From the NCBI GenBank assembly GCA_964634255.1, contig CAZWJC010000023.1:1-41395 (forward strand): DNA of 41,395 nt. Direction: 5' to 3'. Source of the stretch: MWDV01 sp964634255 (GTDB lineage: Bacteria > Verrucomicrobiota > Verrucomicrobiia > Limisphaerales > MWDV01). Made by a program: the position numbers and the translations under genes. Positions 6,834 to 14,570 of this stretch are shown here, piece after piece. The notes beneath the pieces were generated by a model, which did no database searches, had not been told where the DNA came from, and saw only the letters and a list, made by a program, of their open reading frames with translations. The stretch's first letter is position 1; each line of letters opens with the position of its first letter.

Positions 6834-7385
6834 ATGTCTGAGAAATCCGTTGGCTTGATTGAACTGTCGAGCGTCGCGGCTGGCTTCGAGGTCGCGGACA
6901 CGATGCTGAAGGCCGGCAACGTGCGGTTGCTGCTGTCACGCTCGATCTGTTCCGGCAAATACATGGTGCTCATCGGCGGAGAAATGGCAGGCGTCGAAGC
7001 CGCGGTTGCCGCGGGTTGTGATGCCGCGGGCGGCTGCCTGATTGACTCCTTCGTTGCGCCGAACGTGCACCCGGACGTGTTCGTCGCGCTGGGCCGCACG
7101 CAGACGCCCGAGCCGAACGGCGCGCTTGGCATCTTGGAATCCTTCAACGTTGCCACGCTGATCGTGGCGGCGGATGCAGCCGCGAAGGCCGCCGCCGTGC
7201 AACTTCTGGAAATCCGCCTGGCGATGGCGCTGGGGGGGAAGGCGTTTTGCACCATGACCGGCGACGTGGGCTCGGTGCAAGCTGCCGTGGCCGCGGGTCG
7301 CCGCATCCTCGCCGAAGCCGGCGTGCTGGTGAATGCCGTCGTGATTTCGCGTCCGCATCCAGACGTCTATCGGGAAGTGGTCTGA
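6834..7385 (+). CDS. pduT: PduT-like tandem BMC-domain shell protein with pore cysteine
   Basis: The product is 183 residues, starting at ATG 6834, one base after the pduS-like stop and behind GGAGAG. It contains two BMC domains (about 5-90 and 97-180), the BMC-T architecture that forms pseudohexameric trimers in microcompartment shells. Both domains start with the Gly-Leu/Ile-(Ile)-Glu strand. Cys39 in Arg-Ser-Ile-Cys-Ser-Gly-Lys matches the position of Cys38 in Salmonella PduT, which ligates a 4Fe-4S cluster at the central pore. The C-terminus Ile-Ser-Arg-Pro-His-Pro-Asp resembles the PduT ending. With PduS it would pass electrons across a shell. No hexamer (BMC-H), pentamer (BMC-P) or signature enzyme genes occur in the window. 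Confidence 0.9.
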   Translation: MSEKSVGLIELSSVAAGFEVADTMLKAGNVRLLLSRSICSGKYMVLIGGEMAGVEAAVAAGCDAAGGCLIDSFVAPNVHPDVFVALGRTQTPEPNGALGILESFNVATLIVAADAAAKAAAVQLLEIRLAMALGGKAFCTMTGDVGSVQAAVAAGRRILAEAGVLVNAVVISRPHPDVYREVV

Positions 7386-7650
7386 GCACGGGGCGCGTCC
7401 TCGCAGGGCGTCAGACGGCTGCAAGCAAGACAGGTTGCAGATTCTTTAAACCCCGGGCAGAGTGCGCCATCGGGCAGGGAGCGACTCTCCTGTTGAACCG
7501 GGAAGCGTTTTGTGAACAATGGGCCTGTGACAAATCGCAAGTCATCAGCAAGGCAAACCGCAGCAACGAGCGACCGGGATGCGTGGCCGCCGTCCGTTTC
7601 GGACTTGGTGGCCGCATGGATCGCCGCCAGAGGCCGATGAATTTCCAACC
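7386..7650. other. Gap between pduT-like and glcF-like genes
   Basis: No gene, RNA or convincing promoter is visible in these 265 bp. Frames that extend across it upstream of the glcF-like start give Arg/Pro-rich, unlikely sequence. The gap suggests that the glcF-like gene has its own transcription start rather than being read only from the pduS-pduT pair. Confidence 0.5.
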
Positions 7651-8958
7651 GTGAGCGCACCTTTCTCCCATCTACGCGATCTCGACTACTCCGTAGTGCA
7701 ACAATGCATGCATTGCGGGCTGTGCCTGCCGACGTGCCCGACCTACGATGCCACCAAGCTCGAACGCCACAGCCCGCGCGGCCGCATCTCGCTCATGCGC
7801 GCCATTGCCGATGGCCGGCTCGATACCACCGAGACGTTCGGCGCCGAGATGTACTTCTGCCTCGGTTGCCTCGCGTGCATGACCGCTTGCCCGGCAGGCG
7901 TAAATTACGCCGAGTTGTTCGAGCACGCCCGTGCGGAGGTCGAAGAAAAGCGCTTGCTCGATTCACCCAAGCGCAAGCTCATCCGCTGGTTCACGGTGAA
8001 ATGGCTGTTCATGGACTTGAGCCGGCTGCTGTTGCTGGGCCGGGCGATGCGGCTTTACCAGCAACTTGGCCTCCAGGCGCTCCTACGCGGCAGTGGCGTG
8101 ATGAAGCTCATGCCCAAGCGTCTGCAAGAACTGGAGGCGATGACGCCGACCATCCCGCCCAAGTTCTCCGCCGACATGATTGCGCCGGTTACGCCCGCCG
8201 TGGGCAAGAAGAAGTATCGCGTGGCGATGCTCACCGGCTGTGCGCAAGACCTGATCTTTAGCGAGGTCAACCGGGACACGGTCGAGGTGCTGGCGCACAA
8301 CGACTGTGAAGTCTTCACGCCACCCGACCAGCAATGCTGTGGCTCGCTCCACGCCCACAACGGCGAACTCGGCCTCGCGGCGGAACTGGCGCGCAAGAAC
8401 ATTGACCAGTTCCCGCCGGAGCAGTTTGATGCCATCATCAGTAACGCTGGCGGCTGCGGTTCGCACCTGAAGCATTACCGGAAACTGCTGGCCGACGACC
8501 CCCGGTATCGGGAAAAGGCCGAGCTCTGGGACCGCAAGCTCAAGGACGTCCACGAATTTCTCGCCCAGATCGGCCTGAAGTCCCCAGCACCCAAGAATCA
8601 GCCCGCGATGACGGTGACCTACCACGAGTCTTGCCACCTTTCGCACGGGCAGAAAGTCATCCTTCAGCCGCGTCAGATTCTGCAGCTCATCCCGAACCTG
8701 AAGCTGGTCGAATTGCCGGAGGCGACCTGGTGCTGCGGCAGTGCCGGCATCTACAACCTGGTCCAGCCCGAGATGGCCAACAAACTTCTCGACCGAAAGC
8801 TCGCGAATATCCGGTCCACCGGTGCGGGTGTGGTGGCCAACGCCAACTCCGGCTGCCTGCTGCAGCTCATCAACGGCATCCGTCAGGCCGGCATGAATGT
8901 GCGCGTGGCGCATCCGATGACGCTGCTGGCCGAGGCGTACCGCCGGAACGGTTCGTAA
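7651..8958 (+). CDS. glcF: GlcF-type Fe-S oxidoreductase subunit (glycolate/lactate oxidase family)
   Basis: From GTG 7651 the product has 435 residues, usual for GlcF; an ATG at 7579 would add 24 low-complexity residues. The N-terminus carries two 4Fe-4S motifs: Cys19-x2-Cys22-x2-Cys25-x3-Cys29-Pro, and a Cys-Leu-Gly-Cys-Leu-Ala-Cys-x3-Cys-Pro about 50 residues later. The C-terminal two thirds have the twin cysteine-rich (CCG) domains, with Cys-Cys-Gly-Ser twice (near residues 230 and 360). These pass electrons from a flavoprotein dehydrogenase of 2-hydroxyacids to the membrane. The partner FAD subunits (GlcD/GlcE) are not adjacent, so the electron donor is unknown; the upstream PduS/PduT pair is a possible functional neighbour. 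LutA/LldE-like or other CCG-domain roles remain possible. Confidence 0.8.
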   Translation: MSAPFSHLRDLDYSVVQQCMHCGLCLPTCPTYDATKLERHSPRGRISLMRAIADGRLDTTETFGAEMYFCLGCLACMTACPAGVNYAELFEHARAEVEEKRLLDSPKRKLIRWFTVKWLFMDLSRLLLLGRAMRLYQQLGLQALLRGSGVMKLMPKRLQELEAMTPTIPPKFSADMIAPVTPAVGKKKYRVAMLTGCAQDLIFSEVNRDTVEVLAHNDCEVFTPPDQQCCGSLHAHNGELGLAAELARKNIDQFPPEQFDAIISNAGGCGSHLKHYRKLLADDPRYREKAELWDRKLKDVHEFLAQIGLKSPAPKNQPAMTVTYHESCHLSHGQKVILQPRQILQLIPNLKLVELPEATWCCGSAGIYNLVQPEMANKLLDRKLANIRSTGAGVVANANSGCLLQLINGIRQAGMNVRVAHPMTLLAEAYRRNGS

Positions 8959-9059
8959 CGAACGCTTGAGGCGTCGTGATCTCGACACGTGCCGGAAGGG
9001 CATTCAAGAAGACCGGGGAGGAGTCTTTTCTGTCGGCTGGATGTCAGCGACGCAGGCCG

Positions 9060-11003
9060 TCAGGGTAACATCCGCACGCGGAAGAAATGCGTCGTCGGTT
9101 GTCCAGGCAAGGACGCGCGGTCCACGTCGAAATCGGCCTCGTAACTGGTCGCGGTCACAGGGAGGGCCGGGCTTTCCAGACCAGTGAACGGACCTGCCGG
9201 ATTACTCGCGGCTTCAACTTGGTAGCGACTCCCCGGGGCCGCGCTCCAGACTAAATGCAACCGCCCATCCGCGACCTGTCCGGCACGAAGTCGTGGCGGG
9301 CCAACCCGCGGAATCGTGACCGAATCGAACAAGATTCCGTTGTTGTCCACGGCTTGGAGGTTCATGGAGTCACCGGCGATAGACACCCGGAGATGGTGAA
9401 ACCGCGCCTCGAAACGTTGACTGAGCGCTTCCAGTTGCGCTGGACCGTAGAGAGTGTAGCCACCGCCACCGCTCACGAAGCAGTGAACGCCGTCGGCTGG
9501 GGCGAACCGTTCGTAGTTGTGCGCGTGTCCGCTGAAGGCCACCTGCACACCATACTGGGCCAGCACCGGCAGCAGCCACTCCCGGAGTTCGAGGCGATCC
9601 AGTCGGCCATTCTCGTTATAGTCGTCGTTTTGATGGAAGGTGGAGTCAAACGGCGGGATGTGAAGGAGGAGAATTCGCCAAGGGCGGCTGGTGCTAGCGA
9701 GGTCGTTGGTGAGCCATTGCAGTTGGGCACTCCCCGGCTCCAAGGCATAGGCCGTCGAGCCTGCGAACGCCTCAAGGGTTGGCACGAAGAGCGAGACGAA
9801 GTGTGCATCGCCATGATCACAAGAGTAGAAGTGCATTGTGCCGGTCATGCTGTTGGTCGGCATGCGGAAGGTCTCAAGATAGGTCGCCAGCGTGTCCGGG
9901 GCGTAGAGATCATGGTTGCCCGGCGTGAAGAAGAACGGCGTCGAGCGCATCTGGGGCGTGTAAATGCTCAGGCAACGCGTGTCCACGAGAGCCCGGTTCA
10001 GGGACGGGTAGGTGATGTCGCCGGTGTGCAGCACCAAATCAACACCCGCCGCGTCGAGATTGGTGGCCACTTGGAGTTGCGGCATCCAGCCGGAGCCGCT
10101 GTCTCCAAACACCGCGAAGGTAATATCGCCGGCCGCGCGCAATGTGCGGAACCGGTAGATCGGGGATGTGGCCTCGTTCGTCCCCGCCGCACTGCGGACC
10201 CGATAAAACCAATCCTTGCCAGCGCTGAGGCCGGTTAGCGCCAGGATATGGTTGGTGGTCGGGATTGCGTCGGTAACCGATTGACCAAGGGCCGGCGTGT
10301 CGCCGAAGTCCACCGTCGCGCCGCCGGGCACGGGCGTGCGCCAGAGGATTTCGGCGGTTTGAGTAGTGACGTTCTGAATGAACGGGCCGCGTGGGAAATT
10401 GGCGCAAAGCTCGGGCACCAGCACCAACCCGGCTGCGGGCAGGCTCCAACCGTGGAGTTGGATTGCCAGCAAGTTTGTGCCGGCGACCAGCGAACCGCGG
10501 TGGAGGCTCACGTCCAGTTCCTCGGTCGCCTGGCGGGCGTGGTAGGTCGCGAGGGCGTCCCATGGTGGCGGATCACCTTCCACTCCTCGACGCGCGATTT
10601 CGCGACCGTTCAGATATGCCACGAAACCGCTCACATAGTCGACGCGCAGCACGAGCCATTGAATCTCGGCGGGATCGGGCACAACAAAGCGTGCGCGGAA
10701 GCATACTGAAGTGGCGCTCGTGCGGCCCAGGTACGTCGCCTCGATAGACGGCTGGGTAGTGTAAGTGCTGAAGCCCGAAACCCCGTTCGTCCAGGCGCGG
10801 TCATCAAAATCCAGGGCGAGCCAGTTCGTAGGCGGCGGCGGGGAGTCTTCTGCGATCACCTGAAACCGCCACGGCGCGCCTATGGGTAACAGCCGCGGCT
10901 CGACGGCAGTAGCCGTCCACGAAATGCCAGTCAGGACCGCCAACCCGAGCCAGAGGGCGAGGGCTGGGGGCATGCGTTTGTGGCTGCGCATCCAAGACTG
11001 CAT
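9060..11003 (-). CDS. Secreted purple-acid-phosphatase-like metallophosphoesterase
   Basis: The 647-residue product begins with a signal peptide (hydrophobic 13-33). Next comes a jelly-roll-like domain (about 42-200, with the Asp-Asp-Arg-Ala-Trp and Tyr-Leu-Asn-Gly-Arg-Glu motifs seen in sugar-binding modules), then a fibronectin-like PAP N-domain (206-288). The metallophosphoesterase core follows: Gly-Asp301, Gly-Asp329, Gly-Asn-His363-Asp, His448, and Gly-His-x-His (492-495) supply the expected metal ligands. Asp-Tyr-Asn-Glu-Asn-Gly-Arg-Leu-Asp (461-469) resembles a calcium loop. The last 75 residues form a separate beta-rich module ending in Phe-Phe-Arg-Val. It likely hydrolyses phosphate esters outside the cytoplasm. 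The gene is isolated and divergent from the eda gene. Confidence 0.85.
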   Translation of the reverse strand: MQSWMRSHKRMPPALALWLGLAVLTGISWTATAVEPRLLPIGAPWRFQVIAEDSPPPPTNWLALDFDDRAWTNGVSGFSTYTTQPSIEATYLGRTSATSVCFRARFVVPDPAEIQWLVLRVDYVSGFVAYLNGREIARRGVEGDPPPWDALATYHARQATEELDVSLHRGSLVAGTNLLAIQLHGWSLPAAGLVLVPELCANFPRGPFIQNVTTQTAEILWRTPVPGGATVDFGDTPALGQSVTDAIPTTNHILALTGLSAGKDWFYRVRSAAGTNEATSPIYRFRTLRAAGDITFAVFGDSGSGWMPQLQVATNLDAAGVDLVLHTGDITYPSLNRALVDTRCLSIYTPQMRSTPFFFTPGNHDLYAPDTLATYLETFRMPTNSMTGTMHFYSCDHGDAHFVSLFVPTLEAFAGSTAYALEPGSAQLQWLTNDLASTSRPWRILLLHIPPFDSTFHQNDDYNENGRLDRLELREWLLPVLAQYGVQVAFSGHAHNYERFAPADGVHCFVSGGGGYTLYGPAQLEALSQRFEARFHHLRVSIAGDSMNLQAVDNNGILFDSVTIPRVGPPRLRAGQVADGRLHLVWSAAPGSRYQVEAASNPAGPFTGLESPALPVTATSYEADFDVDRASLPGQPTTHFFRVRMLP

Positions 11004-11132
11004 GGGCGACAGTCTGGCAGGTGTCAGCAGGCAGGCAAACGGAATCTGAGAGCGAGGCGACGACAGAGTTGATCGGCGCGCAACTTTTTGCAGACAGCCT
11101 CCGGCAGATTTGCCAGATTGCCCGGTAGAGCT

Positions 11133-11786
11133 ATGAGAACGCGAAGTGAGATCCTGGCCAAGTTAACCGACCCCGGCATCGTGGCCGTCGTGCGCGCCAA
11201 GCGGACGGATCAAGCCGTGCCGTTGGCCGAGGCCTTGGTGGCAGGCGGGGTCATTGCCGTGGAGATCACGTTGACGACGCCCGATCCGTTTCGCGCCATC
11301 CGCGAAGTGTGTGCCGCGCTGGGGGAGCGTGCGCTGGTGGGCGTGGGCACCGTTCTCACGTCCCAGGATTGCCAGTCCGCGCTGGACGCGGGGGCGGAGT
11401 TCGTGGTCACTCCGATTTGCCGAACCGAGCTCGTGGCGATGGCGCATGCCGCCGACAAGCCGGTGATGCTCGGCGCCTACACGCCCACGGAAGCGCAACG
11501 GGCGCACGAAGCGGGCGCGGATTTTATCAAGATTTTCCCTGCGGACGGGCTGGGGCCGAATTACATCAAAGCCCTGCGCGCGCCGTTGCCACATCTGCGC
11601 ATCGTGCCCACCGGCGGCGTGGTGTTGGGGAACGTGGGGCAATGGTTCGAGGCCGGATGCAAAGCGGTCGGCGCGGGCTCGTCACTCATCACCAAAGAGA
11701 TTCTGGCGAAAGATGACTGGCCGGCGTTGACGCAATTGGCGAAAGAATTCGTCGCTGCGGCCAAGGCCGCAAAGCGATCCGCCTAA
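11133..11786 (+). CDS. eda: KDPG/KHG aldolase (2-keto-3-deoxy-6-phosphogluconate aldolase)
   Basis: From ATG 11133 the product is 217 residues, normal for Eda. It is a TIM-barrel class I aldolase that splits 2-keto-3-deoxy-6-phosphogluconate into pyruvate and glyceraldehyde 3-phosphate in the Entner-Doudoroff and hexuronate pathways. Catalytic Glu44 lies in Val-Glu-Ile-Thr-Leu. The Schiff-base Lys133 lies in Phe-Ile-Lys-Ile-Phe-Pro-Ala, and the phosphate-binding Pro-Thr-Gly-Gly-Val follows. A frame extension to 11088 is unlikely because its residues do not match the family N-terminus. The GNAT-like gene starts 8 bp downstream, so the two are probably co-transcribed. No edd, kdgK or uronate genes are in the window. 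Confidence 0.92.
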   Translation: MRTRSEILAKLTDPGIVAVVRAKRTDQAVPLAEALVAGGVIAVEITLTTPDPFRAIREVCAALGERALVGVGTVLTSQDCQSALDAGAEFVVTPICRTELVAMAHAADKPVMLGAYTPTEAQRAHEAGADFIKIFPADGLGPNYIKALRAPLPHLRIVPTGGVVLGNVGQWFEAGCKAVGAGSSLITKEILAKDDWPALTQLAKEFVAAAKAAKRSA

Positions 11787-11794
11787 GGCAGCCC

Positions 11795-12418
11795 ATGACA
11801 CCCACGGCCTACCGAGTGCGGCGCGCGACGATTGATGACTTCGCGCAGTTGAAGGCCTTGTGGCAGGCGATGGCATTCCCGGTGGCCGATTTCGAGAAGC
11901 GGTTGACCGAGTTTCAAGTGGCGCTCGGGCCCGATGGAGCGGTCGTGGGGGCGGTCGGGGTCCGATTCGCCGAAGGGCAGGGGCTGATCTACGGTGAGGC
12001 GTTTGCGGATTTCTCGCAGGCGGAGTCCGTGCGCCCGCATTTGTGGGAGCGCGTGCTGCAGCTCGCCAAGAATAACGGGCTCTTCCGCATCTGGACGCAG
12101 GAGGAAGCGCCGTTTTGGAACCATTGCGGCCTCACGGTGGCTTCGTCGGAGCTCCTGCAGAAGCTGCCCGCCATCTGGCGAGGCAGGGAATTGCGCTGGC
12201 TGACGCTGCAGTTGCGCGAGGAAACGGCCTCCACGGAATCGGTGGAACGCGCCTTCGAGCGGTTCATGGCCGACGAAAAGCAGCGCACGCAGGCGACGTT
12301 GGATCGGGCGAAGTGGATCAAAACGCTGGCGACGATCCTGGCGATCATCCTCGCCGGCGGCGTGATCGTCATCGGCGCGTATTTCCTGTCCCGGCAGCCG
12401 CTACCCTTGGCGCCCTGA
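11795..12418 (+). CDS. GNAT-like acetyltransferase with C-terminal membrane anchor
   Basis: The 207-residue product opens with Tyr-Arg-Val-Arg-Arg-Ala-Thr-x-Asp-Asp, the usual first strand and helix of GNAT N-acetyltransferases. A Phe-Trp-Asn-His-Cys-Gly-Leu segment (107-113) resembles the family's last motif. The region between is divergent and the acetyl-CoA loop (Arg/Gln-x2-Gly-x-Gly/Ala) is not obvious, so activity is uncertain. After a charged helix (145-172) comes a single membrane span (about 176-198) and a short tail, giving a tail-anchored topology with the GNAT domain inside the cell. It lies 8 bp behind eda. Its last 18 bases overlap the 3' end of the convergent lipA gene. Confidence 0.65.
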   Translation: MTPTAYRVRRATIDDFAQLKALWQAMAFPVADFEKRLTEFQVALGPDGAVVGAVGVRFAEGQGLIYGEAFADFSQAESVRPHLWERVLQLAKNNGLFRIWTQEEAPFWNHCGLTVASSELLQKLPAIWRGRELRWLTLQLREETASTESVERAFERFMADEKQRTQATLDRAKWIKTLATILAIILAGGVIVIGAYFLSRQPLPLAP

Positions 12419-13303
12419 GGCTGCCGAGAAATCGTCCGCGTGATAGGAGCTGCGCACCATGGGTGCGCTGGCCACATGTACGAAGCCCATCTCTCGCGCT
12501 CGCTCACCAAACCACGCGAACCGCTCGGGTGTCACAAATTCCACGACCTGCAAGTGCTTCCGGCTCGGCTGCAAATACTGGCCCAGCGTGAGGATGTCGC
12601 AATCCACCGCCCGTAGATCTTGGAGTGCCGTCAGCACCTCACCTTCCTCCTCGCCCAAGCCCAGCATCAAGCCCGACTTGGTGAACACCTTGCCTGCTCC
12701 CATCGCCTTGGCCTTGCGCAACACACTGAGCGAGCGGTCGTAGGTCGCGCGCGAACGCACCGTCGGCGTGAGGCGGCGCACGGTTTCCAGGTTGTGATTG
12801 AAGATGTGCGGGCGAATGGAGACGACGCGTTCGATGGCTTCATCGCGGTCTAGGAAATCCGGCGTCAACACCTCAATGACAATGCCCGGGCTGAACTGGC
12901 GCACGGCTTCGATGGTTTGCCGGAAATGCTCCGCGCCACCATCGGGTAAATCGTCGCGCGCCACGCCGGTGATGACGACGTGCCGCAAGCGCATGCGGCG
13001 CGTGGCCTCGGCGACGCGCTTGGGTTCGTCGGGATCAAGCGGGAACGGCTTGGCAGTGGTGACAGCGCAGAAGCGGCAGGCGCGCGTGCAACGGTCGCCG
13101 CCGATCATGAAGGTCGCCGTGCCTTTACTCCAGCACTCCCAGTGGTTTGGGCACTTGGCACTTTCGCAAACGCTGTGGAGCTTCAGTTCGCTGAGGAGTG
13201 CGTTGGTCTGGCCGAAGGCTTGCGACGTGGGTAACTGCCGGCGCAGCCACTCCGGAATGCGGGGGCGGGGCTTGGACTCGGCTGTCAACGGTTCACTCAT
13301 CAC
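12401..13303 (-). CDS. lipA: Lipoyl synthase LipA
   Basis: This is a radical-SAM enzyme that inserts two sulfur atoms into octanoyl groups on lipoyl domains. The 300-residue product shows both cluster motifs. The auxiliary set is Cys46-x4-Cys51-x5-Cys57 (Cys-Glu-Ser-Ala-Lys-Cys-Pro). The radical-SAM set is Cys72-x3-Cys76-x2-Cys79 (Cys-Thr-Arg-Ala-Cys-Arg-Phe-Cys). The C-terminal Arg-Ser-Ser-Tyr supplies the serine that ligates the auxiliary cluster. Asn-His-Asn-Leu-Glu-Thr-Val and Lys-Ser-Gly-Leu-Met-Leu-Gly are also conserved LipA stretches. It is translationally coupled to the glutaredoxin-like gene upstream (4-bp overlap). gcvH, whose product is a lipoylated protein, is about 0.7 kb upstream on the same strand. 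Confidence 0.97.
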   Translation of the reverse strand: MMSEPLTAESKPRPRIPEWLRRQLPTSQAFGQTNALLSELKLHSVCESAKCPNHWECWSKGTATFMIGGDRCTRACRFCAVTTAKPFPLDPDEPKRVAEATRRMRLRHVVITGVARDDLPDGGAEHFRQTIEAVRQFSPGIVIEVLTPDFLDRDEAIERVVSIRPHIFNHNLETVRRLTPTVRSRATYDRSLSVLRKAKAMGAGKVFTKSGLMLGLGEEEGEVLTALQDLRAVDCDILTLGQYLQPSRKHLQVVEFVTPERFAWFGERAREMGFVHVASAPMVRSSYHADDFSAASGRQG

Positions 13304-13548
13304 GACTCAAACTGTTTCCAAAACTCGGCCAGTTCGTCCGGACCGAAGTCCGCCAGGATCTTGCCGTCCGCCTCGATCACCGGCGCGAAGCGTTGCCCCG
13401 AGAGATTGACCATGGTGGTGAACGCTTTGCTGTCGGCGATCACGTCGAGCTTCTCGTATGGGATGCCCCGAGCGTTCAACCAGTCCATGGCGCGGTGGCA
13501 CCACGGACAATACGGCTTGATGAACAGGCGAATGCGGTTTGGATTCAC
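13300..13548 (-). CDS. Glutaredoxin-like protein (CPWC)
   Basis: The 82-residue single-domain thioredoxin-fold protein has the dithiol motif Cys-Pro-Trp-Cys at residues 14-17. A cis-proline segment Ala-Pro-Val follows near residue 55 and an acidic C-terminal helix ends it. Its size and layout are those of short glutaredoxins. Its stop overlaps the lipA start by 4 bp, so the two are coupled. A role in delivering reducing power or Fe-S clusters to LipA is an attractive inference, but nothing in the sequence proves it. A NrdH-like role is possible; no ribonucleotide reductase gene is near. Confidence 0.85.
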   Translation of the reverse strand: MNPNRIRLFIKPYCPWCHRAMDWLNARGIPYEKLDVIADSKAFTTMVNLSGQRFAPVIEADGKILADFGPDELAEFWKQFES

Positions 13549-13618
13549 GGACGGAGGTTAGCCGTGGGTGGGAAGAGACTCAAATGTGCGAGTGATGAAG
13601 CCGACGCCCAAGATACGG

Positions 13619-13918
13619 TCATTGGATTCCCTGCATCTGGGAAAACTGCATGGCCAACCATCCGAGCAAGACTATCTGTAAGCCGAGCGCTCCCAGAGCG
13701 CCCAAGAACAGCGCCACTCGGCGCGGTTTGGAGATTGGCGTGGTGAAGATGGTTAAGGCAGACCCAATGACGGCTACCGACAAGCAAACGTAAATGCTGC
13801 CGCCGGGAACTTGCACTGATGGTGCAGCCATCGTGACAGCCTCCAGACAAGCAAACATGAGCACCGGCAGGAGAACACTGCCGCCTCCGAGCAGCCATCT
13901 TGTGCGCGCGGATGTCAT
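13619..13918 (-). CDS. Small three-span membrane protein of unknown function
   Basis: The start is taken at ATG 13918 (a TTG at 13936 is in frame). The 99-residue product has three hydrophobic segments, near residues 7-30, 41-60 and 66-92, with short loops and a basic Lys-Pro-Arg-Arg between the second and third. No motif or family is recognised. The gene sits between gcvH (42 bp away) and the glutaredoxin-like gene (70 bp) on the same strand. The spacing allows one transcript. Confidence 0.5.
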   Translation of the reverse strand: MTSARTRWLLGGGSVLLPVLMFACLEAVTMAAPSVQVPGGSIYVCLSVAVIGSALTIFTTPISKPRRVALFLGALGALGLQIVLLGWLAMQFSQMQGIQ

Positions 13919-13960
13919 GTGCGGAGTACCCCCCAACAGCAGAGCGCCCGGCCAGTGTAA

Positions 13961-14344
13961 TTACCCTCCAATCTGCGCCCCGTATTGCTCCGGTGTCAGC
14001 AGGGCGCTGAGCTCCGCAGGGTTGGTGAGCTTGACCTTGAAGAACCAGCCGCCGGCGAATGGTTCGGTGTTGATAAGCGCCGGGCTGTCCACGATGGCGG
14101 GGTTGACCTCGATGACTTCGCCGCTGACGGGCGCGTAAATGTCGCTGGCGGTCTTCACTGATTCGACGACCGCACAGGCCTCGCCGGCTTTGAGCTTGCG
14201 CCCGACGGCGGGCACTTCGGCAAAGACGATATCCGTCAGTTCATGCTGGGCATGGTCCGTGATACCCACGGTGGCGACATCGCCTGCCACCCGCACCCAT
14301 TCGTGAGATTTCGCGTATTTCAAATCCGCTGGAACGTTCGACAT
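13961..14344 (-). CDS. gcvH: Glycine cleavage system H protein
   Basis: The 127-residue product has the standard GcvH length. It is the lipoyl-carrying shuttle between the P, T and L proteins of glycine decarboxylase. The lipoylation site is Lys64 in Glu-Ser-Val-Lys-Thr-Ala-Ser-Asp. His-Glu-Trp-Val near the N-terminus and Gly-Ile-Thr-Asp-His-Ala-Gln are family hallmarks. gcvT and gcvP are not in the window. Its grouping with lipA on the same strand links substrate and modifying enzyme. Confidence 0.97.
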   Translation of the reverse strand: MSNVPADLKYAKSHEWVRVAGDVATVGITDHAQHELTDIVFAEVPAVGRKLKAGEACAVVESVKTASDIYAPVSGEVIEVNPAIVDSPALINTEPFAGGWFFKVKLTNPAELSALLTPEQYGAQIGG

Positions 14345-14570
14345 GCCGTTATTGAGTCAGGCGGCGGGCCTTCGGTCAATTGCTTTTCGGGGGGCGGGGA
14401 GGGAGTGCATTGCCCCTCGCGCTTTAAACGACACGGTTTACGACAAAAGGCCGATTCCTTGCCGGCTCTATCAAGGCATCCCGTCCTCCGAGTGGCTTGG
14501 CGGGGCAGATTCCCTGTAACTTTCTGCCCGCTCCCGGCTCAGTGTTTGGCAGAGACGAGAAGTCGAAGCT

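Noticed and set aside
8995..9032. Possible terminator after the glcF-like gene (AGAAGAC...GTCTTTT)
   Set aside because: The stem is short and A/T rich with a G-U pair and a large purine loop; stability looks too low to call.
14345..14570. Glycine riboswitch between gcvH and trxA
   Set aside because: No paired aptamer-like helices or conserved riboswitch core are recognisable; only GC-rich spacer is seen.
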